DNA from: Methylosinus trichosporium OB3b
Lineage (GTDB): Bacteria > Pseudomonadota > Alphaproteobacteria > Rhizobiales > Beijerinckiaceae
Length of the DNA stretch: 64,000 bases
Assembly (NCBI RefSeq): GCF_002752655.1
Contig: NZ_CP023737.1
Span: 930,001 to 994,000 of the forward strand
Reading direction: 5' to 3'
Position numbers and translations under genes: made by a program. Below are positions 33,145 through 42,398 of this stretch, one piece after another (within the stretch, counting starts at the first letter, position 1; each line of letters starts with the position of its first letter). Under the pieces are notes generated by a model. The model ran no database searches. It was not told the origin of the DNA and saw nothing but the letters and a program-made list of their open reading frames with translations.

Positions 33145-33717
33145 TCACGCTTTGGCGGACGGCTTCTTGTTGAAGGAGTTTTTGTACCAGAGACCGAATC
33201 CGACCAGTCCCAGGGCGGCAAAAAACGTCATGACCGTGATGTCGCGCGTGGCGGTTTCACCGACCGAGAAGGGAAAGCGCGACACATAGACTTTCGTCCC
33301 GTCATCGTTCGACGCCTTCACGAGGCCGATGAACTTGCCCTTCTGCGCGAAATTATACTCGAAGTTGAGCGTTCCGGTCCGATATTTCTTGGGCGGAACA
33401 TAGGTCTCGGTGTTCTGCTCGAGATTTTCGTCGTCGTTCTTCTGACCAACGTCGCGGAGCACGCGAATCTCGAGATTCATGTCGCGCAGCTCGTCCTGCA
33501 CCGCGTCGAGCACGATGATGGTCGGCCCCACATCGGGGATATCGTCGCAGAATTGCTCGCGCGACTTCAGCGGCTGATAGCCCGTGAAGTTCATCTGATC
33601 CGGGCCGATCTTCATCTTGCACTGGCCTTCGTCGATGCTGACGCCGCCATGGGCCCAGGCTTGCGACACGCAAAAACCAGTCGCCAGCAATGTGGCGACG
33701 ATGAATTTGACGAACAT
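33145..33717 (-). CDS. Membrane-anchored periplasmic protein, predicted N-terminal histidine, PmoD-like layout
   Basis: A 190-aa precursor: signal peptide (MFVKFIVATLLATGFCVSQA, ending AWA), mature protein beginning HGG (His23), a soluble domain with Cys33, Met35, Met42 and Cys57 (QCKMKIGPDQM, EQFCDDIPDVG), and a C-terminal helix at about residues 160-178 followed by a Lys-rich tail. That places the domain in the periplasm tethered to the inner membrane. The layout and Cys/Met set recall the copper protein PmoD of methane oxidisers, but I see no CxC and call this resemblance tentative. The start at 33717 gives a normal signal peptide. The palindrome at 33799-33811 is 82 nt upstream, between this gene and the MarR gene. 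Confidence 0.65.
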   Translation of the reverse strand: MFVKFIVATLLATGFCVSQAWAHGGVSIDEGQCKMKIGPDQMNFTGYQPLKSREQFCDDIPDVGPTIIVLDAVQDELRDMNLEIRVLRDVGQKNDDENLEQNTETYVPPKKYRTGTLNFEYNFAQKGKFIGLVKASNDDGTKVYVSRFPFSVGETATRDITVMTFFAALGLVGFGLWYKNSFNKKPSAKA

Positions 33718-33798
33718 TCCGCTCTCTCCCCGCTCGCGCATTCGATAGCGCTCGTTGATCTTGCGCCGCGCGCCGCTCGCGGTTCCGCGTCACTATAA

Positions 33799-33811
33799 AT
33801 CGTGCTACGAT
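33799..33811. promoter_or_regulatory. Shared palindrome, site 3, between PmoD-like gene and marR
   Basis: ATCGTGCTACGAT, within a wider near-symmetric AT-rich context (CTATAA on one side, ATATCG on the other). It lies 82 nt before the PmoD-like start and 174 nt before the marR start. Plausible operator for the divergent regulator. Confidence 0.55.
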
Positions 33812-33984
33812 ATATCGACAAGCTTCGAGATCGAGCCCTATTGTCGCAGGGCGCGCGGGGCTTTGCGTCTCATCCCTCGGCGCAGGTGATTCGGAAGCGC
33901 GACCCACTGGGCGCCTTGACCAAGCGGGACGCGAAGGCCATCATTCTCCACCCGTCGACGAGGTCGCGAGCACGAGGAGCGAGC

Positions 33985-34542
33985 GTGAACCCGGCAGATT
34001 GCGATATTCTGGAGGCGCCCACCGCAAAGGCGCCGAAGGCGCGCCCCAGCGAGGACGAGCTGATCGCTTTGGCCAAATTCCGCCATGCGCTGCGGCGATT
34101 TCTGGCTTTCAGCGAGCAGGCCGCCGCCGATGTGGGCCTCACAATGCAGCGCTATCAGGCGCTTCTGGTGATCAAGACGTATCGCGGCGGCGATCATATC
34201 AGCGTCGGCGAGCTGGCCGAGCAGCTCATCATACGCGATCATAGCGCGGCCGAGCTGGTTTCCCGCCTGGTGCAGGCGAAGCTCGTGCGACGAAAGACCG
34301 ACCCGGAGGACCGTCGCCGTTCTCTCGTCGTCATAACGCCTTCGGGCGACCGCCGGCTAACGGAGCTGGCGGCCGCTCATCTGACGAAGCTGCGCGCCGA
34401 CAGGAAGGCTTTCCTCGATCTCTTCGACGGCCGGGAGCCTACGGCTCTGCGTCGCGACGACCTCGATGCGACAACCTTCGATGCGGCCGCCTTCGACGCC
34501 GCTGTCTTCGCGCGGCGGCCTACCCTTGCGAGCGACACGTGA
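33985..34542 (+). CDS. MarR-family transcriptional regulator
   Basis: A 185-aa winged-helix regulator. The core GLTMQRYQALLVIKTYRGGD, VGELAEQLIIRDHSAAELV and KTDPEDRRRSLVVITPSG are typical MarR elements: helix 2, recognition helix and the DxRxxxVxxT wing. GAGGAG 5-6 nt before a GTG at 33985 marks the start, although the frame is open to 33802. The C-terminal 30 residues are Asp/Ala-rich and unusual. It is divergent from the copper-module genes and probably controls them through the palindrome between; the ligand is unknown. Confidence 0.85.
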   Translation: MNPADCDILEAPTAKAPKARPSEDELIALAKFRHALRRFLAFSEQAAADVGLTMQRYQALLVIKTYRGGDHISVGELAEQLIIRDHSAAELVSRLVQAKLVRRKTDPEDRRRSLVVITPSGDRRLTELAAAHLTKLRADRKAFLDLFDGREPTALRRDDLDATTFDAAAFDAAVFARRPTLASDT

Positions 34543-34550
34543 ATCCTTCA

Positions 34551-34582
34551 CCCGAGCGTCGTCGCAAAGCGACGACCTCGGG
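34551..34582. terminator. Bidirectional hairpin between convergent genes
   Basis: CCCGAGCGTCGTCGC faces GCGACGACCTCGGG around an AAA loop, 8 nt after the marR stop and before the convergent gene ending at 34600. There is no T-run. Confidence 0.5.
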
Positions 34583-34599
34583 AGAAGCGCAAGCCCGCG

Positions 34600-35295
34600 T
34601 CACGCCTGCGACGACCACGGACGCATGAAGCTCAGCACCGTGGTGCTCAACGTGCTGCCCGTCAGAACGAGCGTCGCGCCGAGCGCGAGCAGGGCGACGA
34701 GGTTTAGAACCACGTCATTGCTGGCGCCCGCGACCGCCAGGACGCCGAGCACGATCGCGCCGAGACCCGCGAGCGACTGAATGCCCGCCGAGCCGGACGC
34801 CATCTCGCTCGCCAGGAACTCGCCGCCGAAGCTCTGAGACTGCGTCGTCTCGCTCTTCGCGGCCGCATGGCGAAGCACATAGAGCTGCCAAACCGCATTG
34901 CTGCTGAGAACGAGAGCCGTTCCGAATGCGATCGCCGCGATCTGCGTCAACGCCGGCGGGCTGATGCCGAGCAGCGCCAGCACGCCGAGCACGATGCCGG
35001 CGGCGCCGACGAGGAACACCGCCGACAGGCTGCCGCCGCCGAAATGCTCGACAGTCGAGGACTGAGAGCCGGCTGGAAAGATGATCTGCGCATATTCGGA
35101 CAGCATCGTTCCGCCCTGAATGAGCAGCGCGACGCCGAACACGATCGTCGCGATCGACGCGAACAGCTGGGGATTGACGCCGGCGAGACCGACGACCGCG
35201 AGGACGATCGTCGCGATGCCTCCCACGGCGTCGACGAGGCCGCCATAGACTGCGGCGTTCTCCTGAGTAGTTGCCTCTCGGAAGGACATGGACAT
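34600..35295 (-). CDS. Six-helix inner-membrane protein, hypothetical
   Basis: A 231-aa protein made of three similar helix pairs: VGGIATIVLAVVGLAGVNPQ, VGAAGIVLGVLALLGISPPA and GLGAIVLGVLAVAGASNDVV, each followed by a LVLxxGxxL-type second helix. This internal threefold repetition is visible in the protein. GGAG about 9 nt upstream supports the ATG at 35295; ATG 35289 is an alternative. No function is known to me. It is divergent from the 145-aa gene. Confidence 0.65.
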   Translation of the reverse strand: MSMSFREATTQENAAVYGGLVDAVGGIATIVLAVVGLAGVNPQLFASIATIVFGVALLIQGGTMLSEYAQIIFPAGSQSSTVEHFGGGSLSAVFLVGAAGIVLGVLALLGISPPALTQIAAIAFGTALVLSSNAVWQLYVLRHAAAKSETTQSQSFGGEFLASEMASGSAGIQSLAGLGAIVLGVLAVAGASNDVVLNLVALLALGATLVLTGSTLSTTVLSFMRPWSSQA

Positions 35296-35512
35296 CGAAG
35301 ACACTCCATTGCCAGCAGCCCCGGCGCTCCAAATAGTCGAAGCGTCAGCCGCGACAAGCGTCCTTCGCCGCGCGGGAAGGCCGGGCCGACGCCGCATGGC
35401 GCAGCTCGCGTCGGCGCAGGATTTTCGGCCGGAACCAATCCGGGCCAAGCGTGTTCAAAGGCTGGGGATCGGATTTCGCGGGCGCAGCGGCCCATTGGCG
35501 ACGGAGGGCGTG

Positions 35513-35950
35513 ATGAAGCACAGAACTCTGGAAGAAGTGACGAAAATTGCGGCGATCGAGCCGATCGCCAAGAAGGAGGAGCCGCCGCGTCGCGCGCGGC
35601 TCGAGCGTCTCGCCGACATCCTCTCGGCCTATTCGGGACGCATTCGGCTGTTCTCCATGATGGAATATGTTCCGGTGCGCGAGCGCGTGAAGCTGCGTCA
35701 GGACGAGTCGCCGCTGTCGATCGCCTATCGCGATCCGCAGTTTCGCCAGGACGGGCTCGCCGGCGATCGGCTCGGCGACGCCATCCAGTTCTTCGGCCTG
35801 TCGATGCGCGAAGCGCATCATCTCTTCTGCGACTGCAATTATTCCGGCGCCATCACGCCCGGCGCCGTCGCCTCGCGCGCCCGCTCGCTGGCGCAGAAGC
35901 GCACGCTCACGCAGATGTGGCAGGACTTGCGTCAGCGGCTCGGCTGGTGA
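35513..35950 (+). CDS. Hypothetical protein, 145 aa
   Basis: MKHRTLEEVTKIAAIEPIAK starts a soluble, basic, largely helical protein with FSMMEYVPVRERVKLRQDES and a Cys pair in HLFCDCNYSG. GGAGG 8 nt before the ATG at 35513 decides the start; upstream in-frame sequence is antisense to the neighbour. Similar short proteins occur in Hyphomicrobiales, but I cannot name the family. It ends 5 nt from the convergent deacetylase gene. Confidence 0.6.
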   Translation: MKHRTLEEVTKIAAIEPIAKKEEPPRRARLERLADILSAYSGRIRLFSMMEYVPVRERVKLRQDESPLSIAYRDPQFRQDGLAGDRLGDAIQFFGLSMREAHHLFCDCNYSGAITPGAVASRARSLAQKRTLTQMWQDLRQRLGW

Positions 35951-35954
35951 CGGC

Positions 35955-37010
35955 TCAGGCGGCGACGCGGCGCCCGCCATTCATCAGAGCGAAGGGCGCG
36001 CCCGACAGGAGAATGTCGAGCGCAGCGACGCTCTGATAATGACCATTGACCGAAAGGCGCGGCAGGGCGTGCAGCCGCTCACGATGAGCGGGGAAGATCA
36101 TGCCCGGCCGCGTCGTCGCCGCGCTCTCGAAACCGAGCGTCGCGGCGAGCGCGAACTCGCGCTCGCCAGCGGCGGCGCGATTTCCATAGGGATAGCAGAA
36201 ATGCGCCGCGGCGACGCCGAGCTCGTCGCGCAGCCGGCGACGGCTCTCCGCCATCTCCTCGCAGGCGCTCGCGCGCGCGAGACGCGCGAGCCGCGGATGA
36301 TTGAGCGTATGCGCGCCGATCGTCGCCAATGGGCGCCGCGCCAACATGCGCAGCTCGTCCCATCCCAGACACAGCTCGCGCGTCAGCGCCTCCGGCTCAA
36401 ATCCCGCCTGCGCCGCCAGCGCGGCGACGATGCGCAGACGCTCGTCGTCCTCGCAGGCGTCGAGCCGCGCATAGAGATCGGCGAAAGCCGCTTGCTTCAG
36501 CGCGGCCGTCGTCGTCGCACGGGCGATGCGCAGGCCGCCGGCGACGACATCGATGCGATCCAGCCGACGGATCGCCTGCTCCAGCTCCGCCCACCAAAGG
36601 CGCGCGGAGCCGTCGGCGAAGCCCGCCGTCACATAAGCGACGAAGGGCGCCTGATGCTTCTCGAGGATCGGCAGCGCATGAACGGCGAGGTCGCGATAGC
36701 CGTCGTCGAAGCTCAGCACCGCGAAAGGCGCGCGATCGGAATCGCCCTCGCGCAAACGCGCGAGCGCCGCATCGAGCGTGATGATCTCGAAGCCACGGCG
36801 GCGCAGATGCGTCAACGTGGCTTCGAAAAACTCCGGCGTGATCTCGATCGGCCGATTGGGCTCGAAGCCGTCGTCGCGCCGCGGCCGCACGCTGTGAAAC
36901 GTTAGTATAACGCCCACACCGCGTGTAAACGGCTCGGCGAGGCGGTGGGCTCCGCTCGCGTGAAAGAAAGCCATGCCTGCGTCGATCGCCAGCCGGCGCC
37001 AATTGGCCAT
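35955..37010 (-). CDS. Polysaccharide deacetylase (NodB-type, CE4)
   Basis: A 351-aa protein with the CE4 fold: VILTFHSVRP, the first motif LSFDDGYRD carrying the metal-binding Asp, then TIGAHTLNHPRLARL with two metal His (H-x-x-x-H), and HFCYPYGNRAA. Such enzymes N-deacetylate polysaccharide chains. No signal peptide is evident from the start at 37010. It lies at the edge of the exopolysaccharide locus, divergent from the CelD-like gene, and probably modifies the polymer or an intermediate. Confidence 0.88.
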   Translation of the reverse strand: MANWRRLAIDAGMAFFHASGAHRLAEPFTRGVGVILTFHSVRPRRDDGFEPNRPIEITPEFFEATLTHLRRRGFEIITLDAALARLREGDSDRAPFAVLSFDDGYRDLAVHALPILEKHQAPFVAYVTAGFADGSARLWWAELEQAIRRLDRIDVVAGGLRIARATTTAALKQAAFADLYARLDACEDDERLRIVAALAAQAGFEPEALTRELCLGWDELRMLARRPLATIGAHTLNHPRLARLARASACEEMAESRRRLRDELGVAAAHFCYPYGNRAAAGEREFALAATLGFESAATTRPGMIFPAHRERLHALPRLSVNGHYQSVAALDILLSGAPFALMNGGRRVAA

Positions 37011-37101
37011 GCCTCGCCCCTCCCTCCCCCGCGCACGTCTCGTTGACCTTTGCCTGCTAGCTTGAAGCAAAGGACAAGATCGGCAACGGGACCGTCGAAA
37101 C

Positions 37102-38262
37102 ATGGTAAATGCAATCGATTGCGGCGTTACGACTGTTTCACGCGCGGCCGCGCCGGCGCGCCTCGCGCTCGATATTTTCACGCGGCTCGAGGATGCGCGC
37201 GCGGATTGGAGCGAGCTTTTCGTCCGCGCGCCGGCGAGCCCTTATCAATCCTATGATTTTTGTCGCCTCTGGTTGGAGACGCTCGGCCGCGCGCAAGGGC
37301 TCGCGCCGATGATCGTCGTCGCCCGGACGAGCGCCGGCCGGCCGTTGGCTCTGCTGCCGCTCGCACAGGGACGCGTCGGCCCGCTGCGCGTCGCGCGCTT
37401 CATCGGCGGGAGAGACAGCAATCTCAATGCGGCGCTGATCGACCGCGACGCTGCGCTCGGCGATCCGCGCACGCTGCTGCGACGGGCGGCGCGCATGGCG
37501 AGCGTCGATCTTTTCGTGCTGCGCAATCAGCCGACGCTCTTCGCCGGCGCCGCCAACCCATTGGCCTTTCCCGGCTCCTCCGCCAGTCCGAGCTTCGCCC
37601 ATGCGCGCGCTCTGCCCGCCGCGGCCGCGGACCTCGACGCGCGGCTCAGCGGCGACGCGCGCAAAAAGTTGCGCAAGAAGAAGGCGCGGCTCGAAGCGCT
37701 CGGCGCGCTCGCCTTCGAGCATAACGCGAGCGGGCGCCGCGCGCGCGACATCGCCGAGGCGCTCATCGCGCAGAAAGCCGAGCGGCTGCGCGGCGTCGAC
37801 AGGTCCTTCGAGCAGGAGGAGATGCGCGATTTCATTCTGCGCCTCTCCGAGACGGGCGCGCTCGAGATCCATGCGCTCACTCTCGACGGGCGCATCATCG
37901 CCGCTTATGCGGGCCTCGCGCATGAGCGCTGCTTCTCGGCCATGCTCAACTCCTTCATCGCCGACGAGGAGATCGCGCGCTCGTCGCCGGGCGATCTGCT
38001 GCTGCATGCGCTGATGCGCGATCTCGTCGCGCGCGGCTTCACGCGCTTCGATCTCGGAATCGGCGAAGCGCGCTACAAGGATGCGGTCTGCGACGAGACG
38101 ATCGTGCTCGTCGACACGATCATTCCGACACGCTCGCTCGGCTTCGTCGCCGCGCCGCTGCTCGTCGCAGCGACGCAGGCCAAGCGCAAGATCAAGCAGA
38201 CGCCCATTCTGCTCGCATGGGCCGCGCGCCTGCGCGGATTCAGGCCGCCGAAGCGCTCATGA
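37102..38262 (+). CDS. GNAT-family acyltransferase, CelD/BcsL-like
   Basis: A 386-aa protein with tandem GNAT folds (Acetyltransf_6 type). The N-terminal half has SPYQSYDFCRLWLETLG and the C-terminal half has the SGDARKKLRKKKARLEALGA linker, followed by GLAHERCFSAMLNSF and RFDLGIGEARYKD. This family is common in exopolysaccharide loci, where it is thought to acylate sugars or lipid-linked intermediates. ATG at 37102 is 91 nt from the divergent deacetylase start. The downstream co-polymerase gene is convergent. Confidence 0.8.
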   Translation: MVNAIDCGVTTVSRAAAPARLALDIFTRLEDARADWSELFVRAPASPYQSYDFCRLWLETLGRAQGLAPMIVVARTSAGRPLALLPLAQGRVGPLRVARFIGGRDSNLNAALIDRDAALGDPRTLLRRAARMASVDLFVLRNQPTLFAGAANPLAFPGSSASPSFAHARALPAAAADLDARLSGDARKKLRKKKARLEALGALAFEHNASGRRARDIAEALIAQKAERLRGVDRSFEQEEMRDFILRLSETGALEIHALTLDGRIIAAYAGLAHERCFSAMLNSFIADEEIARSSPGDLLLHALMRDLVARGFTRFDLGIGEARYKDAVCDETIVLVDTIIPTRSLGFVAAPLLVAATQAKRKIKQTPILLAWAARLRGFRPPKRS

Positions 38263-40454
38263 GCGCTTCATCCTCGAGCAGGACGACATCATCGATTCCG
38301 GCCTGCTCCAATTCGTCGCGGACGAGCGCGGCGATCTCGTCGTCGCCGCCGACCAGAACGAAGTCGAAACAATGAGCGACGGCCAGCGCGCGCTCATAGC
38401 GGCGCGTGGCGAAGACGACGAAATCATAGGCGCGCGTCAGCGCCTCCAACGCGAAGGCCGTGTCCTCGTCGGGCGGAGGCTCCGCGCAGCCGCCGGGCAT
38501 CACATGCAGCCGCGAGCGGGCGTCGCGATGAATCGCATCGGCGAAAGTGATCTCGCGCGCCGCGAGATCGGCGAAGCCGTGCGGCGGCTCCGGATCATCG
38601 CCAGCGACGAGCCGGTCATATTCATCGTCGTCGTCGACAGCGACGAGAATAGCGCTGCCGCGCCGCGCCAGCGCGCGCGCAAATCGCGTCGCCGCCTCGC
38701 AGCTCTCTCGCGCCGGCGCGCAGCCGACGAGCAGGACGGCGACCGAGGCCGCCTCGTCGCGATCCGCGATGCGACCGACGACCTCGACCATGTCTTCCGC
38801 TCGCGCCTCGCTCCGAGGCGCCGCTTCCGGCTCGACCCGAACCGCCGCGCGGCGAAACAGCGTCGGCCCCTCCTCCTCTTCGACGTCGTCGAAGATGTCG
38901 TCGTCCTCGACGTCGTCTTCGAGATCGTCGTCGATGTCTTCCTCGTCACGATCCTGCTCGCGCTCCTCGTCGGGCGCCGGAACGCTCATCAACGCGGGCT
39001 CGATGCGCATCTGCGCAGCGGCGGGAAGCGCGCGGTTCGCGGATCGGCGCGGACGCCCGGACAACAGCTCCATGGCGATGACGCCGCCCGCCGACAGCAC
39101 CAGAGCGGCGATCGTCGCAAAGGCGGTGGATCGGCAGCTTCTTCGGGAAGGACGGATTGGGCGGCGCCACGGCGGCTTGAATGATGCGTGCGTCTGCGGG
39201 CGATGATTTCGCGCCCTCGCGCGCCAGCGCTTCCTGATATTTCGCCGAATCCGCCTCGAGCTGCTCCTTCAGCACGCGGGCGGCGCGCTCGAGCTCGCGC
39301 AGCTGCACCTCCTCCGCGCCGGCCTCGCCCGCGAGCTTCTTCTGCTGCTCCATCGCCCGCGTCAGATTGTCGACCCGCGATGCGGCGATTTGCGCCTCGT
39401 TCTCCAATGTGCGCGCAGTGCGCTCGGCGGCGCGGCGCAGATCGCCCTCGAGGTCGTTGAGCTGCGCATGCAGCTCCTTTATGCGCGGATGGGCCGGCAA
39501 CAAGGTGCGCGACTCGAGCGCGAGCTGCGCGCGCAGCGCCACGCGCTGCTCGCCGATGCGCCTTATCATCTCATTGTTGGCGACGTCGGGAATATCGCCG
39601 ACACGGTTCTGCCGCAGCATCTCCCGAACGAGCTTGCCCTTCGCCTCGGCGTCGGCGTGGGCGGTGCGGGACAGCGACAGCTGATTGGTGAGATCGCCGA
39701 GCTGCTGCGTGGCGATCGACATATTATTGCTGCCGGCGAGCAGGCCGGATTTGATGCGGAAGGCCTCGACCTTGGCCTCCGCCTCGGCGACGCGCACGCG
39801 CAGATCGGAAACCAGCGGGCTCAGCGCCCGCGCCGCCGCGCGGGCGTTCTCGCGCTTGGCCTCGCGCTGAATCTCGATGTAATGCGCGGCGATGGCGTTG
39901 GCCGCGCGCGCTGCGAGGTCGGGATCGCGCGAGGAGAATTCGATCTGCAGCACGCGCGTCTTGGTCGGCGAGAGAATGGTCAGCCGATCGAAATAGGCGT
40001 CGAGCATCCGCTCTTCGGGCGAAAGCCGCGTCGGGTCGCGCGAGACGCCGAGCGCGACTCCGATGCGCGTCAGCAGCCCCGGCCCGCCGGCCAGCGGATC
40101 GAATTCGACATTGCCCTCGAGCTCGAGCGCCTTCAACGCTCTGCGAGCCAGATCGCGCGAGGTGAGGAGCTGGATCTGGCTCTGCACAGCCTCGGCGTCC
40201 GGCGCCGCAGCGGCGTCGGAACGCTCGCCCTTGTCGGCGCGGGTGAGATAGCTCTCCTGATTCTCGAGCAGGACGCGCGCCTCGGCGGTGTAGCGCGGCT
40301 TGACGAGATTCACATAGGCCAGCGCGCCGACGCAAGCGATGAGCGTCGCGCCGATGACGACGCGCCGACGCCGCGACAACGCCGCCGCGATCTGAGCGAG
40401 ATCGATCTCGCCCTGGCCCATCGGCTCCACGTCTCGCGAATCGCCGGCGTCCAT
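38240..40454 (-). pseudogene. Wzc/ExoP-type polysaccharide co-polymerase, frameshifted at about 39125
   Basis: The 5' part (40454 to about 39125) has the Wzz domain with TM1 (VVIGATLIACVGALAYVNLV), a long coiled coil, and the pre-TM2 motif PPNPSFPKKLPI. There the frame is lost: one extra C (CACCGCC) shifts it, while TM2 (AFATIAALVLSAGGVIAMEL) and the rest continue in the next frame to 38240. That C-terminal part has a very acidic linker and a Rossmann-like domain resembling a BY-kinase, but I see no Walker A P-loop and no Tyr cluster. The ATG at 40454 has GGGGAG about 9 nt upstream. Divergent from wza. Either a true break, two separate proteins, or a sequencing error. Confidence 0.7.
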
Positions 40455-40600
40455 CGTCCTCTCCCCATCCGCACCGATTGATAGCGAGATCATGGTTTCC
40501 GCGCGGTTAATCGCGGCGATCAATCTTTGTTAACCATACCGCCCTAAAAATCCCCGCGCGGAAGACGGCGATAAGCCGTTCCTCGAGATCAAGGTCAAAA

Positions 40601-41167
40601 ATGCCGAGATATGGCTTCCTCCTTCTTTGGCTGATCATGAGCGCGACAATGGCCGGCTGCGCCCTGCCCGGCGCGACTGTCCCGGAGCTTTTGGCGACCA
40701 CGCCGGACGAGCCCTATCTGCTCGGCGCCGGCGATCGGCTGCGCATCATCGTGTTCGGACAGGATGCGCTGTCCAACAGCTATACGGTCGACGGTTCCGG
40801 CCATATCTCCATGCCGCTGATCGGCCTCGTGCCGGCTCTCGGCCGAACCACGCAGGATCTGCAGCACGAGATCGCCGCCAAGCTGCGCAACGGCTTCGTT
40901 CGCGATCCGCATGTCTCGGTGGAGGTCGAGGCCTATCGGCCCTTCTATGTGCTCGGAGAGGTGATCAACGCCGGCCAATATCCTTATGTCGAAGGGCTCA
41001 CCGCGCAGAAGGCGATCGCCATCGCCGGCGGCTTCAGCCCGCGCGGCTATCAGGACGCGGTGGATCTCACCCGCGACATGGGCGGCGTTTCGGTGACGGG
41101 CCGCGTGCCGCTGCTGCAGGCGGTGCGGCCGGGCGACACGCTCACCGTGCGCGAGCGGATTTTCTGA
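40601..41167 (+). CDS. Polysaccharide export lipoprotein (Wza/GumB family)
   Basis: A 188-aa outer-membrane export protein. The signal peptide ends in a lipobox (MSATMAGC, Cys at residue 20). The PES domain starts YLLGAGDRLRIIVFGQDALS and a SLBB-type segment follows (VEAYRPFYVLGEVINAGQYP). The short form, without the C-terminal helix of E. coli Wza, is usual in alphaproteobacteria. It is divergent from the co-polymerase and 4 nt before the glycosyltransferase, so it heads the export/assembly operon 40601-43928. Confidence 0.92.
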   Translation: MPRYGFLLLWLIMSATMAGCALPGATVPELLATTPDEPYLLGAGDRLRIIVFGQDALSNSYTVDGSGHISMPLIGLVPALGRTTQDLQHEIAAKLRNGFVRDPHVSVEVEAYRPFYVLGEVINAGQYPYVEGLTAQKAIAIAGGFSPRGYQDAVDLTRDMGGVSVTGRVPLLQAVRPGDTLTVRERIF

Positions 41168-41171
41168 CGAC

Positions 41172-42386
41172 ATGACGGCGCGGCGCGAAACGGGCGACGA
41201 CAAGCTGCGCATCTTGCATGTGATGCGCGCGCCGATCGGCGGACTGTTTCGCCATGTCGTCGATCTCGCCGGCGAGCAGGCGGCGCGCGGCCACAAGATC
41301 GGGCTGATCGTCGACTCCACCACCGGCAATGAGCGCGCCGAGACAGTGCTGCGACGGCTGGAGCCCGCGCTGGCGCTCGGCGTCACGCGCATCGGCATGC
41401 GCCGTGAGCCGCATTGGAGCGACGCCTATATCGCCTGCCGCATCGCCGCCGTGCTGCGCCGGCTGGAGCCCGACGTCGTGCATGGCCATGGCGCCAAGGG
41501 CGGACTCTATGCGCGCCTGCCGGCGCTGCTGCCGTTTTTCCCGTCGCCGAAGCATCCGCTGATCCGCGTCTACACGCCGCATGGCGGCACGCTGCACTAC
41601 GACCCCGACGCGCTCGCGCATCGACTCTATCTCGCCGTCGAGGCCGCGCTCGAGCGCGTCACCGATTTCATCCCCTTCGAGAGCGCTTTCGCACAGGCGC
41701 GCTTTTGCGAGACGATCGGCGTCGCGCGCGCGCTGACGCGCGTCGTGCCCAATGGGCTGCGCCGCGACGAATTCGCGCCGGTCGCGCCCGCCGACGGCGC
41801 CGCCGATTTTCTCTATGTGGGCGAATGGCGCCGCTGCAAAGGGGTCGACACTCTGATCGAAGCGCTCGCGCTCGTCGGCGCGCAGACGGGCGCCGCGCCG
41901 CGCCTCGCGCTCGTCGGCTCGGGGCCGGACGAGGCGGCGCTGCGCATGCTCGCCGAGCGCCGCGGCGTGTTCGGGCAATTGACCTTTCGCCCGCCGACTC
42001 CGGCGCGCGAGGCGCTGCGGCTCGGCCACATATTGGTCGTGCCGAGCCGCGCCGAGTCTCTCCCCTACATCGTGCTCGAGGCGATCGCCGCCGGCGCGCC
42101 GCTGGTGGCGACGCGCGTCGGCGGCATTCCCGAGATCTTCGGTCCGTTCGCCGACAGGCTCGTTCCCCGCGACGATCCTTCCGCGCTGGCGGCCGCCATG
42201 ATCCGCACGCGGGACGCGGAGCCGCAGAGGCTGCGAAGCGACTGCGACGCGCTGGCGGCGCGCGTCGCAGAGACCTTCAGCCTCGAGGCGATGACGGAAT
42301 CGGTGGTGCGCGGCTATCGCGACGCGCTCGCGACAACGACAAGGCGAAGCCGCGCCGACGCGGCGACAGCGCCGCAGAAAGCTTGA
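41172..42386 (+). CDS. GT4-family glycosyltransferase
   Basis: A 404-aa GT-B enzyme that probably extends the lipid-linked oligosaccharide. N-terminal RILHVMRAPIGGLFRHVVDL and HGHGAKGGLYARL belong to the acceptor domain. The C-terminal donor-binding domain shows FLYVGEWRRCKGVDTLIEAL, the conserved Glu pair in VVPSRAESLPYIVLEAIAAG and GGIPEIF. It starts 4 nt after wza and precedes the initiating transferase by 12 nt. The linkage made is not predictable. Confidence 0.9.
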   Translation: MTARRETGDDKLRILHVMRAPIGGLFRHVVDLAGEQAARGHKIGLIVDSTTGNERAETVLRRLEPALALGVTRIGMRREPHWSDAYIACRIAAVLRRLEPDVVHGHGAKGGLYARLPALLPFFPSPKHPLIRVYTPHGGTLHYDPDALAHRLYLAVEAALERVTDFIPFESAFAQARFCETIGVARALTRVVPNGLRRDEFAPVAPADGAADFLYVGEWRRCKGVDTLIEALALVGAQTGAAPRLALVGSGPDEAALRMLAERRGVFGQLTFRPPTPAREALRLGHILVVPSRAESLPYIVLEAIAAGAPLVATRVGGIPEIFGPFADRLVPRDDPSALAAAMIRTRDAEPQRLRSDCDALAARVAETFSLEAMTESVVRGYRDALATTTRRSRADAATAPQKA

Positions 42387-42398
42387 ACGGAGGAAAAA

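Noticed and set aside
33145..33717. Naming the gene pmoD outright
   Set aside because: Signal peptide, Cys/Met residues and C-terminal anchor fit, but the CxC element I would expect is absent and no pmoCAB genes are in the window.
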